From: Chelatococcus reniformis
GTDB taxonomy: Bacteria; Pseudomonadota; Alphaproteobacteria; Rhizobiales; Beijerinckiaceae
Assembly (NCBI RefSeq): GCF_014640075.1
Contig: NZ_BMGG01000007.1
Coordinates: 186,001 to 250,000, forward strand
Direction of reading: 5' to 3'
DNA: 64,000 bases
Of the stretch, positions 9,560 through 18,576 are shown piece after piece. A program made the position numbers and the translations under genes. The notes below the pieces were generated by a model. The model made no database searches. It worked only from the letters and a program-made list of their open reading frames with translations, and was not told the DNA's origin. Numbering within the stretch: the first letter of the stretch is position 1; every line of letters starts with the position of its first letter.

Positions 9560-10996
9560 GATGATCGGCCAGCGCGGCTGGATCGCCCCCAGCAGGCCGG
9601 ATCGCTCGGCAATGCGCCGGCCACGGGTCTTTGCCTCGAAGAGCGCGCGCTCCTCGTCGATGCTCAGGACGACGCCTTTCTCCATTAGCACCTGGCCGTT
9701 GCAGACGACCGTGTCGGCGCCGCCGCGTGATGCGTAGACGAGATTGGCCAGGGGGTTGAGCACGGGCTGCCACTCCGGCTTGTTCGTGTCGAACAGGCTG
9801 ATGTCGGCTTTCTTGCCCGTCTCGATCGAGCCGATCTGCTCGTCCCACAGGAGCGCCCGCGCGCCGTGGAGGGTCGCCATCTCGATCACCGTTTCAGGCG
9901 GCAGCACCATCGGATCCAGGCGCTGCGATTTGGCGGCTCCGGAGGCGAGCGTCATCTGCCGGACGATGTCGACATAGTTGCTCGACATGGCGCTGTCGGA
10001 TCCAAGCGCAACGGTCGCACCCAGCTCGAGCAATTCCGGAAACCGCCCGAATTCCATGCTGCCCATCCCGGCGCGGAAACCGGTGGATGGCGTGCAGCAG
10101 ACACAGGCGCCGTGCCGGAGCGTCAGGGCCAGCTCTCGCGGGCTGGCCCAGCCCATGTGGATCAGCAGCACGTTCGGTCCGAGCGCGCCGAGCTCGGCCA
10201 GCCGCTCAACGTCGGGCATCCCGAACTTGACGCGCGAGGCGACCACCTCGTCACGCGCTTCGGATGCATGCAGTACGAGGCCGACGCCGTTGGCGTCCGC
10301 GGTTTGCTTGGCCTTGCGGATCAACTCGTCGGAACAGACCGCGGGTATCCGCAGGCCGATCCAGACGCGGGTGCGTCCGTCATGAGCCCCGTGATAGGCG
10401 TCGATCGTCTCCTGCGCCCTGGCAAGCGCCTCGTCTGCCGTCTCTCTGACCACGTGGCGTGCCAAGTCGCCGATGGCGGTCGTGTGGACGTCGAAGGCGA
10501 TCCGGGCGATGACGCCGCGCAGGCCGCTTTCGCCCAGCGTCCGCGCCATCTCGTCAGGGAAGTAGTTTCCAGGATCCAGAAAGCAGGTCGTGCCCGCGCG
10601 GATCATCTCCAGGTGGCAGTTCGTGGCCGCCCAATAGGCGTCATCGCTCAACAGCTGCGCCTCGTAGCCGTAGAGCCGCTGAAGCAGGTGGATGGGAATA
10701 TCGCAGCCGTCGGCCAAGCCCCGCCCGAGCTGCTGGGAGTTGTGCACGTGGGTGTCGATGAGGCCCGGCAGGACCAGCTTGTCGCCCGCATCGATGATCT
10801 TGCGCGGGTGATAGGATCCCGCGATCTCGTCCGACTTGCCGACGGCGACGATCTCGGCGCCGTCGATGGCCACGGCGCCGTCGCGTATGATCCGCCGCTC
10901 CTCGTCGAGTGTGACGAGCCACTCGGCGTTGCGGATGAGGAGGTCGATCGCAGGGCTTTCCGGCCTGTTCTCGCCGGGCCGCGGCCTTGCGCTCAC
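9557..10996 (-). CDS. Amidohydrolase, SAH/MTA deaminase-AtzB/TrzN-like
   Basis: 479-aa metal-dependent hydrolase of the cytosine-deaminase-like amidohydrolase superfamily. The first metal-binding pair is H83 and H85 in LIDTHVHNSQQ; later ligands are seen in VLHASEARDE, LLIHMGWASP and LGSDSAMSS. The C-terminal SIETGKKADISLFD strand closes the composite sandwich. Members deaminate S-adenosylhomocysteine, methylthioadenosine, guanine or triazines. The start is GTG 10996, overlapping by 4 nt the stop of the upstream MetQ-like gene, so translation is coupled. The TAG stop lies at the edge of repeat copy B. Substrate assignment is open. Confidence 0.87.
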   Translation of the reverse strand: MSARPRPGENRPESPAIDLLIRNAEWLVTLDEERRIIRDGAVAIDGAEIVAVGKSDEIAGSYHPRKIIDAGDKLVLPGLIDTHVHNSQQLGRGLADGCDIPIHLLQRLYGYEAQLLSDDAYWAATNCHLEMIRAGTTCFLDPGNYFPDEMARTLGESGLRGVIARIAFDVHTTAIGDLARHVVRETADEALARAQETIDAYHGAHDGRTRVWIGLRIPAVCSDELIRKAKQTADANGVGLVLHASEARDEVVASRVKFGMPDVERLAELGALGPNVLLIHMGWASPRELALTLRHGACVCCTPSTGFRAGMGSMEFGRFPELLELGATVALGSDSAMSSNYVDIVRQMTLASGAAKSQRLDPMVLPPETVIEMATLHGARALLWDEQIGSIETGKKADISLFDTNKPEWQPVLNPLANLVYASRGGADTVVCNGQVLMEKGVVLSIDEERALFEAKTRGRRIAERSGLLGAIQPRWPII

Positions 10997-11808
10997 TGCT
11001 CCCAGCCGAAGCTCACGAGATCACCGTAGAGGCCCTTGAGCACGGCCTTGGTTTCCGGAGCGTCCTGATAGATTTGGATGAAGCGTTGAATTCGCTCGTC
11101 GGCCTGCTGCTGCGGCCGCGTGACGAAGCGAATGGCCCATATCTTCTGGGGCTTCTCGTAGAGGAGCGCTCCGTTCGGATCGACGCCGACCAGGCGCAGA
11201 AAGCTCGGAAAGGTGACGGCGATATCGGCATCGTCGATCGAGCGCACCACCTGCTGGGCCTCGAGCGGCACCACCTTCAGCCGCTTCGGGTTGCCGACAA
11301 TATCGCTCAGCGTCGCCCTGTAGTCGGCTCCGTCCCGCAGCTTGATGAGCTTGGCGTCACGCAGCAATAGAAGCGCGCGGCCGAGGTTCGTCGGATCGTT
11401 GGATATGGTGACTGTGGCGCCATCCTTCAGCTCGGCGAGATCCTTGATCCTCTTCGAATAGATGCCGGAGACCGAGATGAAGCCGATGCCGACGGGGACG
11501 AAATCGTAGCCATTCCCCTTTTTGGCCGCCTCCAGGAAGGGGATGTGCTGATAGAAATTGACGTCCACGGCGCCTTCGGCCAGCGCCACATTCGGCGCGT
11601 TCCAGTCCGTGAACTCGACGAGCTTGACGTCGAGGCCCTGGGCCCTGGCGCGGTCCAGCACGGCCTCGATCGCCTTGTTGTTGGCGGAGGCGGCGAGCCC
11701 GATCTTCAGGGCCGCGGTCTCGGCGGCCGCCGGACGGAGCACCATCAGCCCGGCGACGGTGGCCGCGACGAGGGCAGCGGCCAAGCGGCCCGACGGACGT
11801 TTGAACAT
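10993..11808 (-). CDS. NLPA/MetQ-type periplasmic binding protein
   Basis: 271-aa substrate-binding protein of the MetQ (NLPA lipoprotein) family. A Sec signal peptide covers about residues 1-29 (basic KRPSGR, hydrophobic core, cleavage after PAAA); no lipobox Cys is present, so it should be free in the periplasm, unlike classical MetQ. The mature chain shows the family hallmarks VNFYQHIPFLEAAKK, ISNDPTNLGRAL and VPLEAQQVVRSI. No MetN ATPase or MetI permease is adjacent; instead the gene is coupled to an amidohydrolase. ATG 11808 is chosen over a longer frame because it starts the signal peptide. It may deliver the amidohydrolase substrate or its parent compound. Confidence 0.85.
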   Translation of the reverse strand: MFKRPSGRLAAALVAATVAGLMVLRPAAAETAALKIGLAASANNKAIEAVLDRARAQGLDVKLVEFTDWNAPNVALAEGAVDVNFYQHIPFLEAAKKGNGYDFVPVGIGFISVSGIYSKRIKDLAELKDGATVTISNDPTNLGRALLLLRDAKLIKLRDGADYRATLSDIVGNPKRLKVVPLEAQQVVRSIDDADIAVTFPSFLRLVGVDPNGALLYEKPQKIWAIRFVTRPQQQADERIQRFIQIYQDAPETKAVLKGLYGDLVSFGWEQ

Positions 11809-12295
11809 GACGGGCGCCTCGGTGATCTCGAAGTGGTATGCCAGTGCAGGGCCGACGACCGGCGACCGCCGTTCCGCGGGCCCGCCTGGATGCGTGATCG
11901 CGCTGAGAGTTCCCCTGCCGGCGGCATCCACGCGCCCGCGGCGCCAGGGCCGATCGAGGGAGGGTCGATCGACATCGGAGCCACGGCACGGGTGGCAGCA
12001 ACACCCGGCAGGCTGCTCGCGGCGCCGCCGGCAGGAGATTCGTGAAGATAGGAAATCCGTATGGTAGACAAATCTATGACACGAATTGTCCAAATGACGG
12101 ATCAGTGCTGCTAAGTTTTACCGCTTGCAAAGAAACGTCAATTAGATGGATTTCGTCTTTTTTGATCGACACGCAGCATAACTTGTCCGTGCGTGACAGG
12201 CTCCTCCCGATTTGGCCGGGATCGTCCTCCCAGACGTTGGACCGTCGCCTCGATGAGCCTATCGGGTCGCGGGAAGGGCTCGCAGCTAAACGTTT
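11809..12295. other. Gene-free leader region upstream of metQ-like gene
   Basis: About 490 bp with no credible gene on either strand. The part near 12040-12200 is notably A/T-rich and would hold the promoter for the minus-strand metQ-like/amidohydrolase operon; 11809-12030 would be a long GC-rich 5' leader. I looked for SAM, SAH and TPP riboswitch signatures and found none convincing. Confidence 0.4.
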
Positions 12296-12398
12296 TAGAG
12301 CATTTCCGCGTTTCTTCGAATCGCCGAAATGCTCTATCTGTTTGATTTGTCGCGTTTTCTTCACGCGAACCGGCGTCCACTTCGCTCGAAGACGTCTA
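12296..12398 (-). repeat. Stop-codon-anchored MITE-like repeat, copy C
   Basis: 99-bp element between TA dinucleotides at 12296-12297 and 12397-12398. On the minus strand the TAG stop of the tonB-like gene forms its first bases; this outer end has drifted (TAGACGTCTTCGAGCG instead of TAGAGCGTTTTCGAGCG). The inner hairpin GAGCATTTC/GAAATGCTC is intact. Confidence 0.87.
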
Positions 12399-13222
12399 GC
12401 CCCGCAGGCTGAAGCGCACCGGCACGGTCAGCCGCAGCACGCCGCCGGAGACTTCGACCGGCACGGCCGGAAGCGGCTCGGCGCGGCGGATCATGGCCAG
12501 GGCCGCCTCGTCGAGCGCCGCTGAGCCCGAGGACCGCGCGATGAAGAAGTCGAGCAGCCGGCCGGCACGATCCATGGTGAAGGTCAGCTGCGAGATGCCC
12601 TCGGCCCCCGCGGCGCCGGCAGGATAGCCCTTATGCCGATCGAGATGGGCGAGCAGCCGGCTCTTCCAGGTAGACGGAATGTCGGCGGCCTTGACGCCCG
12701 CGCCGAAGGTGGCGGACGGCGCGGTCCGTGTCGGCGCGGCGGAGGCGCTCGCCACGTCGTGAACCGGTGCCGGCATCGGTTTGCGTGCGGTGCGATCCGC
12801 CCGTCGCGCGCCGGCCGCGCGCGCTGGCCGAGCGGCGCGGCGCTTGGCGCGCTGCGCGGGATGCAAGGTGACAACCGCGGCTTGCGCCTGCCCCGAGCGC
12901 GGCACGGCCTCCGGCTCGCCGCCCCCCTCCTGCTTCGGATGGGAGGCGGACACCGCCGTGGCCGCAGCCTCGACGGGGCGGTCGAGGGCGGCGCTGTGCG
13001 AATGACTGTCCATTGCCGCGGCTTCCAGCCCGGGCGCGGTGGCCGTCGGAAGCGGAGCGAGATCGACCATCACGGCGGCGGGCGGCTCGCCCGTGGACGT
13101 CTTGAGCCGCTCGGCGCCCCGACGACCAGCGCTAGCGCCACGTGGCCGGCGAGGACGGCGAGGGCCGCCGCGCACCAGGCGGCCAGTCTGAGTATGCGCC
13201 GAGCGTCGCCGGAGCCTGCCAT
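12396..13222 (-). pseudogene. TonB family protein, frameshifted as sequenced
   Basis: A TonB-like energy transducer in two frames. The C-terminal frame encodes a Pro/Ala/Arg-rich linker and a TonB_C domain (TWKSRLLAHLDRHKGYPA..., ending in TVPVRFSLRG). The N-terminal frame begins at ATG 13222, seven bases after the upstream gene, and encodes a membrane anchor (ILRLAAWCAAALAVLAGHVA). The frames are joined by a one-base gap near the GGGG run at 13119-13122; one extra G there would give one continuous protein of about 275 aa with the usual VDLAPLP after the anchor. Either a sequencing error or a real loss-of-function mutation. No ExbB/ExbD or receptor gene is nearby. Confidence 0.7.
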
Positions 13223-13229
13223 CGCGGCC

Positions 13230-13475
13230 TCAGGCGCGGCCCGGAGCCCGCGTCCCGCGCAGGTGGATGGCGACGCTGAGCAGGTCGACGAGCCGCCGCA
13301 TGCGGCCGCTGAGCGCCTGATAGGCGTCGGCGTCGGCGTTCGACGGTCCCTCGGCGAACGCCAGCGCGTCGCGCAGCTCGATCTGGCTCGCTCCGGTGCG
13401 CAACGCCTCCCGGACGATCAGATCGTCCACCGGCCCAATGGCCGCCACGACCTCGCGCTTCGAAATTTCAGCCAT
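13230..13475 (-). CDS. Small conserved-looking protein upstream of tonB
   Basis: 81 aa, predicted largely helical, soluble, starting MAEISKREVV. Function not recognised. A longer start at 13547 is possible but adds a Cys/Arg-rich tail without family appearance. It ends 7 bp before the tonB-like start on the same strand, so the two are co-transcribed; small genes in this position are often linked to TonB-dependent uptake or heme/iron regulation, which is only an inference here. Confidence 0.55.
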   Translation of the reverse strand: MAEISKREVVAAIGPVDDLIVREALRTGASQIELRDALAFAEGPSNADADAYQALSGRMRRLVDLLSVAIHLRGTRAPGRA

Positions 13476-13662
13476 CTGCAGCGCCCCGCGACCGTGGAGC
13501 CCGGCCGATCCGCAAGCACAGATACGCTTTCCTCGTGATCGTCTCAAGTCATCGGCGCCACAAGATAAATAGAATAGTTCAAATCTACGCTGTTTGTTCT
13601 GGCGTGATCGTCGGGCGGTGCGGTGTCGCGAGACTCATCGTGACGCAACGGAGGACGGTCGG

Positions 13663-14611
13663 TTAGCCAGGGTCGGCGGGGGAGACGCCAGGACCATCGG
13701 GCGACGTGGTGCCGTCGGTGAGAAGCTCCCGTCCCAGCAAGCCCTCGAGCCAGTCGGCAAAGACCTGAAGTCGGCGGGACAGGTGCTGGCGGTGCGGATA
13801 GAGCAGGGTCATCGGCATCGGCGCCGCACGGTGGCCCGGCAACACCTCCATCAGCTCCCCCGCCGCCAGGTGCTGCCGCACGTCGTAGGCCGGAATCTGG
13901 ATGAGGCCGAGCCCGGCAACAGGCGATATAGGTCTCGGCGCCGTTGACGGTGACACGGCCGCGTAGCGCGACGGTGCGGACCACGCCGTCCTCGATCCAC
14001 TCCCAGTCCTCGACGCGGCCGTTCGAGGGCGAGGCATAGTTGACGGCCCAGTGGCTCCCGAGGTCCTCGGGAGCCTCGGGCACCCCATGGCGCTCCAGAT
14101 AGGCGGGGCTCGCTACGTTGATGAGCGTGAGCTGGCCGATGGGCCTGCCGATCAGCCCGGAATCGCCCAGCGGCCCCACGCGTAACACGCAGTCGACACT
14201 GTCCTCGACGAGATTGACTGCCCGGTCGGTGACGCCCAGATCGATGTCGAGTTCGGGATAGAGTTCCAAGAACGCGGGCAGCGCCGGCGCAATGATCAGC
14301 CGGCCGATGCGGCCGGGAACGTCGATGCGCAGCCGCCCGGAGGGCTTGGCGGCGGCCTCGCGGAACAGGCCTTCCGCCTCCTCCACTTCGGCCACGAGGC
14401 GAAGGCAGCGCTCGTAGAAGGCCGCGCCGTCCTGGGTGCACGAGACCTTCCGGGTCGTGCGGTGCAGCAGCCGCGCGCCGACCCGGCCCTCCAACTCCCG
14501 CACGGCCGCCGACACCGAGGAGCGCGGCAGGCCGAGCGTGTCCGCGGCGCGGGTGAAGCTCGCGCAATCGACGACGCGGACGAAGATGCGGAACAGGTCG
14601 ATACGGTCCAA
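13663..14611 (-). pseudogene. LysR family regulator, frameshifted as sequenced
   Basis: The N-terminal helix-turn-helix (FRIFVRVVDCASFTRAADTL...LPRSSVSAAVRELE) and most of the effector domain read in one frame from ATG 14611. At about 13915-13935 the frame is lost by one extra base (or two missing): the first frame degenerates after ETYIACCRA, while the next frame continues with the expected AGLGLIQIPAYDVRQHL and ends at 13663. A repaired protein would be about 315 aa, normal for the family. It is divergent to an SDR gene at 14756, the classic LysR-target arrangement. Like the tonB frameshift 0.8 kb away, it may be an assembly error. Confidence 0.75.
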
Positions 14612-14755
14612 GGGAAGCGAGCGCCTGGGATTATGCGGGAAATCTGACAGGTGATGTCAGAATGTTCGTCTTTATCAGCCAAATCCAGGCGCTATGGAAT
14701 GCCGCGAGCGTGGTCGCATGGAGCGGCCCGCCTGACGGGACAGGAGGCTGACGCC

Positions 14756-15529
14756 ATGGCCGATCACAGCATCAAGGGCAAGACCGCGATCATCGCTGGC
14801 GGCGCGAAGAATCTCGGCGGGCTGATCGCCCGCGACCTCGCCGCCCATGGCGCCAAAGCGATCGCCGTCCACTACAACAGCGCGGCGACCAGGGCGGATG
14901 CAGAGCAGACCGTGGCCGCCGTCAAGGCGGCCGGCGCGGAAGCGGCGATGTTCCAGGCCGACCTTACCAGTGCCGGCGCCATGGAGAGGCTGTTCGCCGA
15001 TGCCGTCGCGACGCTCGGCCGCCCCGACATTGCCGTCAACACCGTCGGCAAGGTGCTGAAGAAGCCGATGGCCGAGATCTCCGAGGCCGACTACGACGAG
15101 ATGAGCGCGGTCAACGCCAAGGCCGCCTTCTTCTTCCTCAAGGAGGCGGGCAGGCACATCAACGACAACGGCAAGATCGTGACGCTGGTCACGTCGCTGC
15201 TCGGCGCTTACACGCCGTTCTATTCGTCCTACGCCGGCACCAAGGCGCCGGTGGAGCATTTCACCAGGGCGGCCTCCAAGGAGCTGGGCGCGCGCGGCAT
15301 CTCGGTGACGGCGATCGGCCCGGGCCCGATGGACACGCCCTTCTTCTATCCGGCCGAAGGGGCCGACGCGGTCGCCTATCACAAGACGGCGGCGGCGCTG
15401 TCGAGCTCCTCCAAGACCGGTCTCACCGACATTGAGGACATCGTGCCTTGGATCCGCATGCTGGTCTCGGACGGCTGGTGGATGACCGGCCAGACCATCC
15501 TCGTCAACGGCGGCTACACCACCAAGTGA
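14756..15529 (+). CDS. SDR family oxidoreductase
   Basis: 257-aa short-chain dehydrogenase/reductase. The dinucleotide-binding turn is AGGAKNLGG instead of the common TGxxxGIG; the active-site Tyr and Lys are in SSYAGTKAP, with the catalytic Ser region at LVTSLLG. The C-terminal MTGQTILVNGGYTTK is typical. ATG 14756 is supported by CAGGAGG at 14741-14747. It is divergent to the LysR gene and probably its target. The ETYD-like N-terminus suggests an SDR acting on small carbonyls; the substrate is unknown. Confidence 0.88.
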   Translation: MADHSIKGKTAIIAGGAKNLGGLIARDLAAHGAKAIAVHYNSAATRADAEQTVAAVKAAGAEAAMFQADLTSAGAMERLFADAVATLGRPDIAVNTVGKVLKKPMAEISEADYDEMSAVNAKAAFFFLKEAGRHINDNGKIVTLVTSLLGAYTPFYSSYAGTKAPVEHFTRAASKELGARGISVTAIGPGPMDTPFFYPAEGADAVAYHKTAAALSSSSKTGLTDIEDIVPWIRMLVSDGWWMTGQTILVNGGYTTK

Positions 15530-15532
15530 CTT

Positions 15533-15549
15533 ACCCCCGACGCGGGGGT
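15533..15549 (+). terminator. Short GC hairpin after SDR gene
   Basis: ACCCCC(15533-15538)/GGGGGT(15544-15549) stem with a 5-nt loop, four bases after the SDR stop. There is no T-run, so termination is possible rather than certain. Confidence 0.35.
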
Positions 15550-15568
15550 CTTCGGGGAGGGGCTCGGC

Positions 15569-15826
15569 ATGCACATGGCCTTGGTGATCGGCGGCGGCAT
15601 CGTGCTGCTTGGCCTGTTTCTGCTGTTCGGCAGGCTGTGGGATGTGGGCCTGGCGGTCGCCGCCGGGGCCTTCATTCCGGTCTGGCTCGCCATGGCGCTC
15701 GCCAATATGTGGGTGGGGGTGAACCGCGCGGGCTATTCGGTGCGCGACGAACTGCCGATACTCTTGGTCGTCGCCGCCGTGCCGGCGTCGATCGCCGGCG
15801 CTGCGCTCTGGCGCCTGGCGCGGTGA
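15569..15826 (+). CDS. Small membrane protein, unknown function
   Basis: 85 aa with three likely membrane segments (about residues 3-24, 27-47 and 60-80) and very few charged residues. Not recognised. A strong GGGGAGGGG precedes the start. It lies 39 bp after the SDR gene and 10 bp before the beta-lactamase-like gene on the same strand, so it is probably part of that transcript. Confidence 0.6.
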   Translation: MHMALVIGGGIVLLGLFLLFGRLWDVGLAVAAGAFIPVWLAMALANMWVGVNRAGYSVRDELPILLVVAAVPASIAGAALWRLAR

Positions 15827-15836
15827 TGGGAGCAAG

Positions 15837-17045
15837 ATGAGCAATGGAAGCGCGTTGCGGCGGATGCTGCGGGCTGCGGCGGCAGTGGCGATGGCTGTCG
15901 CTCTGCTGTTCGGCCAGGCCGCGCGAGCGGAGGCGGTGAGGCCGGAACAGGCGCTCGCGGCGCTCTTCGCCGCGCCCGCGGCCGATGCAGCCGCCTTCGC
16001 GCCCGGCTTTCTGGCCCGCCTGCCGGCGGGGCAGGTGACACAGATCGTCGCCGCCTTGCGGCGCGAGCACGGGTCGCTCGGCGGGGTCGAGGCCGCTGCC
16101 GACGGCTTCACCCTGCGTTTCGCGCGCGCCCGCATACCGGCGCGTATCAGCCTTGACGCCGACGGGCGCATCGCCGGTCTCTGGTTCGGCGCGGCCGAGG
16201 CGGAGGGCGATCTCGACAGCCTCGCGGCTGCGATCAGGGCGCTGCCTGGCCGCACGTCGGTGCTGGTCATCACCGACGGGCGCGAACTCGTGACCCACGA
16301 GGCATCGACGCCCCTGGCCGTCGGCTCGGCCGCCAAGCTCGCCATCCTGGCGGCCGTCCAGCGCGCGGTCGCGCAGGCGCGGCTTGCCTGGGACGCGGTG
16401 GTGAAGCTCGATCCGGGCTGGCGGTCGCTGCCGACGGGCCAGCTGCAGGATTGGCCCGAGGGCACGCCCCTCACCGTCGCGACGCTCGCGCATCTGATGG
16501 TTTCGATCAGCGACAACACCGCGACGGACACGCTGATCCGCCTGGTCGGACGTGAAGCGGTCGAGGCTTTGTCGCCCCGCAATGCGCCCTTTGCGACGAC
16601 GCGGGAGCTCTTCATCCTGAAGGCGGGGGAGCATGCGGGGCTGCGCAGGGAGTGGCGGGACGGCGATGGGGCCGGGCGCCGCGCGCTGCTGGAGGCCATC
16701 GCGGCTGCGCCGCTGCCGCGGCCGGAGGCGCTCAGCCCGGCGCCCACGCCGGAGGTCGCCTGGGTCATGACCGCGGGGGAGGTCTGCGCCCTCCTCGAGG
16801 CGACGGCCGATCTGCCGAGCGTGGGCATCAACAGCGGCCCTGCCGACCGCGGCGAGTGGCGGGCCGTCGCCTACAAGGGCGGATCCGACGTCGGCGTGCT
16901 CAACCTGTCGAGCCGGCTCGTCGGCCGGGACGGCCGGGTCCACTGCGTGGTCGCGACGTGGAACGGTGACGGCGCGCTCGACGAGGGCCGGCTGATCGCT
17001 CCCTATCGCGGGCTGATCGCCCGGCTGGCTGGGCGGTCGGACTGA
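15837..17045 (+). CDS. Serine hydrolase, class A beta-lactamase-like
   Basis: 402-aa exported protein with a Sec signal peptide ending near ARA (residue ~31), an extra N-terminal domain of about 110 residues, then a penicilloyl-serine-transferase fold. The active-site S164-x-x-K167 is in GSAAKLAIL, the SDN motif is at 225-227 (ISDNTATD), and the KTG-equivalent is KGGSD at K347. The SDN motif points to class A-like enzymes, but the length, the N-terminal domain and the KGG triad are those of uncharacterised serine hydrolases rather than of resistance beta-lactamases. A role in cell-wall or ester chemistry is as likely as antibiotic hydrolysis. Its last 43 bases overlap the convergent MocR gene. 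Confidence 0.8.
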   Translation: MSNGSALRRMLRAAAAVAMAVALLFGQAARAEAVRPEQALAALFAAPAADAAAFAPGFLARLPAGQVTQIVAALRREHGSLGGVEAAADGFTLRFARARIPARISLDADGRIAGLWFGAAEAEGDLDSLAAAIRALPGRTSVLVITDGRELVTHEASTPLAVGSAAKLAILAAVQRAVAQARLAWDAVVKLDPGWRSLPTGQLQDWPEGTPLTVATLAHLMVSISDNTATDTLIRLVGREAVEALSPRNAPFATTRELFILKAGEHAGLRREWRDGDGAGRRALLEAIAAAPLPRPEALSPAPTPEVAWVMTAGEVCALLEATADLPSVGINSGPADRGEWRAVAYKGGSDVGVLNLSSRLVGRDGRVHCVVATWNGDGALDEGRLIAPYRGLIARLAGRSD

Positions 17046-18469
17046 CGGCCGGCGGGTGGCGCGGATGTGCCGCCGCGCAAGGCGCGGCCGATGACGTCGA
17101 AGATCCTGGCATCCGTGGACTGGGCGACGTTGAAGCGCAGGAAGCCGCTTGCTGTCTGCGACTGGCTGAAGGCGTTGCCGGGTGCCAGCACCACGCCCTC
17201 CTGCAGGCAGGCGCGAGCGAGGCGCGCGGCGTCGACGCCGTCGGGGAGCCGGCACCAGAGGAACATGCCGGCCCGCGGCAGAAGCCAGGGCGTGATGCCG
17301 AGGGCCCCGAGCCGGCCGACGGTCTCGTCCAGCGCGGCGGCCAGCCGGCGGCGGACTGCTTCCATGTGCTTGCGGTAACCGCCGTCGGTCAGCGCCGCCA
17401 ACAGGAGATCGGCCGCCAGCCGCCCGCCGCCGAAGCTCGTCGCGATCTTGAGATCGGCGAGGCTGTCGATCCACTCGCGCGGCGCGGCGATGTAGCCGCA
17501 ACGGACCGATGCCGACAGGGTCTTCGAGAAGCTGCCGATGTGGATGACCCGCGTCAGCCCGTCGAACGCCGCGAGGCGCGGTGCCGGAGCCGGCTCGAAA
17601 TCGGCAAAGATGTCGTCCTCGACGACCACCAGTCCCGCGCGCTCGGCGAGCGTCAGCAGCCGGTGCGCCACCGCCGGGGAGAGCACGGCGCCGGTCGGAT
17701 TGTGGATCGCCGAATTGGTGATGTAGAGGCGGGGCGAATGGGCCGCCAGGGCCGCCTCGAAGGCGTCGACGTCAGGCCCGCTCGGCGTGTAGGGCACGCC
17801 CACGACCTTGGCACGATGCGCCTTCAGGAGGGCGTGGAAGTTGAAGTAGCAGGGATCGTCGAGCAGCACGGTGTCGCCCGGCTCGAGCAGGAAGCGGCAG
17901 ATCAGGTCGATCGCCTGGGTGCCGCAGTCGGTCAGCATGATCTGGCCGGGGCCGGCCTCGATGCCACATGCCGCCATGCGCCGCGCGAGCAGCCGGCGCA
18001 GCGCCGGCAGGCCGAGCGGCGTCGCATAGTCCGTGATCGTCGCGGTCTCGGCCCGTGCCAGCGCCCGCAGCCCGCGGCGCAGGCCCGCCTCGTGCATCCA
18101 CGAGGCAGGCAGCCAGCCGCAGCCCGGCTTGAGCACCTCCTCGCCCGCTTCCAGCGACTGGCGGGAGATCCACAGAGGGTCGATCTCCCGCTCGCGCTTC
18201 GGGCCGATCTCGGCGAGGGCCAGGGGCACGGCCGCCCCCGACACATAGAAGCCTGAGCCGGGCCGCGAACGGATGGCCCCCTCCGCCGCCAGACGTTCGT
18301 AGGCCTCCACGACGGTCGACACCGAAACCGCCATGGCCTTGGCCTGCGCGCGCACCGACGGCAGACGCGCCCCCGGCAGGAGCGCGCGCGCCGCGATCCG
18401 CGCCGTGATCGCGGTCATCACCGCGTCGATTCGGCTCCCAGCCCGGCCGGAGGCGATATGATCTCTCAT
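17003..18469 (-). CDS. MocR-type GntR/aminotransferase fusion regulator
   Basis: 488-aa PLP-dependent transcription factor. The N-terminal wHTH has LPSVRAQAKAMAVSVSTVVEAYERL followed by a typical PGSGFYV wing; the rest is a fold-type I aminotransferase domain with HNPTG, the Asp of VVVEDDIFADF and the PLP-binding Lys in HIGSFSKTL. MocR proteins usually regulate a divergent gene in response to an amino acid or vitamin-B6 compound; here the divergent gene is a DMT exporter 107 bp away. The C-terminus overlaps the convergent serine hydrolase gene. Confidence 0.9.
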   Translation of the reverse strand: MRDHIASGRAGSRIDAVMTAITARIAARALLPGARLPSVRAQAKAMAVSVSTVVEAYERLAAEGAIRSRPGSGFYVSGAAVPLALAEIGPKREREIDPLWISRQSLEAGEEVLKPGCGWLPASWMHEAGLRRGLRALARAETATITDYATPLGLPALRRLLARRMAACGIEAGPGQIMLTDCGTQAIDLICRFLLEPGDTVLLDDPCYFNFHALLKAHRAKVVGVPYTPSGPDVDAFEAALAAHSPRLYITNSAIHNPTGAVLSPAVAHRLLTLAERAGLVVVEDDIFADFEPAPAPRLAAFDGLTRVIHIGSFSKTLSASVRCGYIAAPREWIDSLADLKIATSFGGGRLAADLLLAALTDGGYRKHMEAVRRRLAAALDETVGRLGALGITPWLLPRAGMFLWCRLPDGVDAARLARACLQEGVVLAPGNAFSQSQTASGFLRFNVAQSTDARIFDVIGRALRGGTSAPPAGRQSDRPASRAISPR

Positions 18470-18576
18470 CCGTAATGCTCACGTGACCATAACAGTTCGT
18501 TCAGATTGTATTGGATTGTCCCTAGAGGCGCCATGTCGCCGCGCGCAAGAGGAGGCAGGACGAGCGGAGGTGCGTG

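Noticed and set aside
11809-12295. SAM, SAH, glycine or TPP riboswitch in the leader of the metQ-like gene
   Set aside because: A CTCTCAG-like string occurs, but the accompanying conserved core and pairing were not found.
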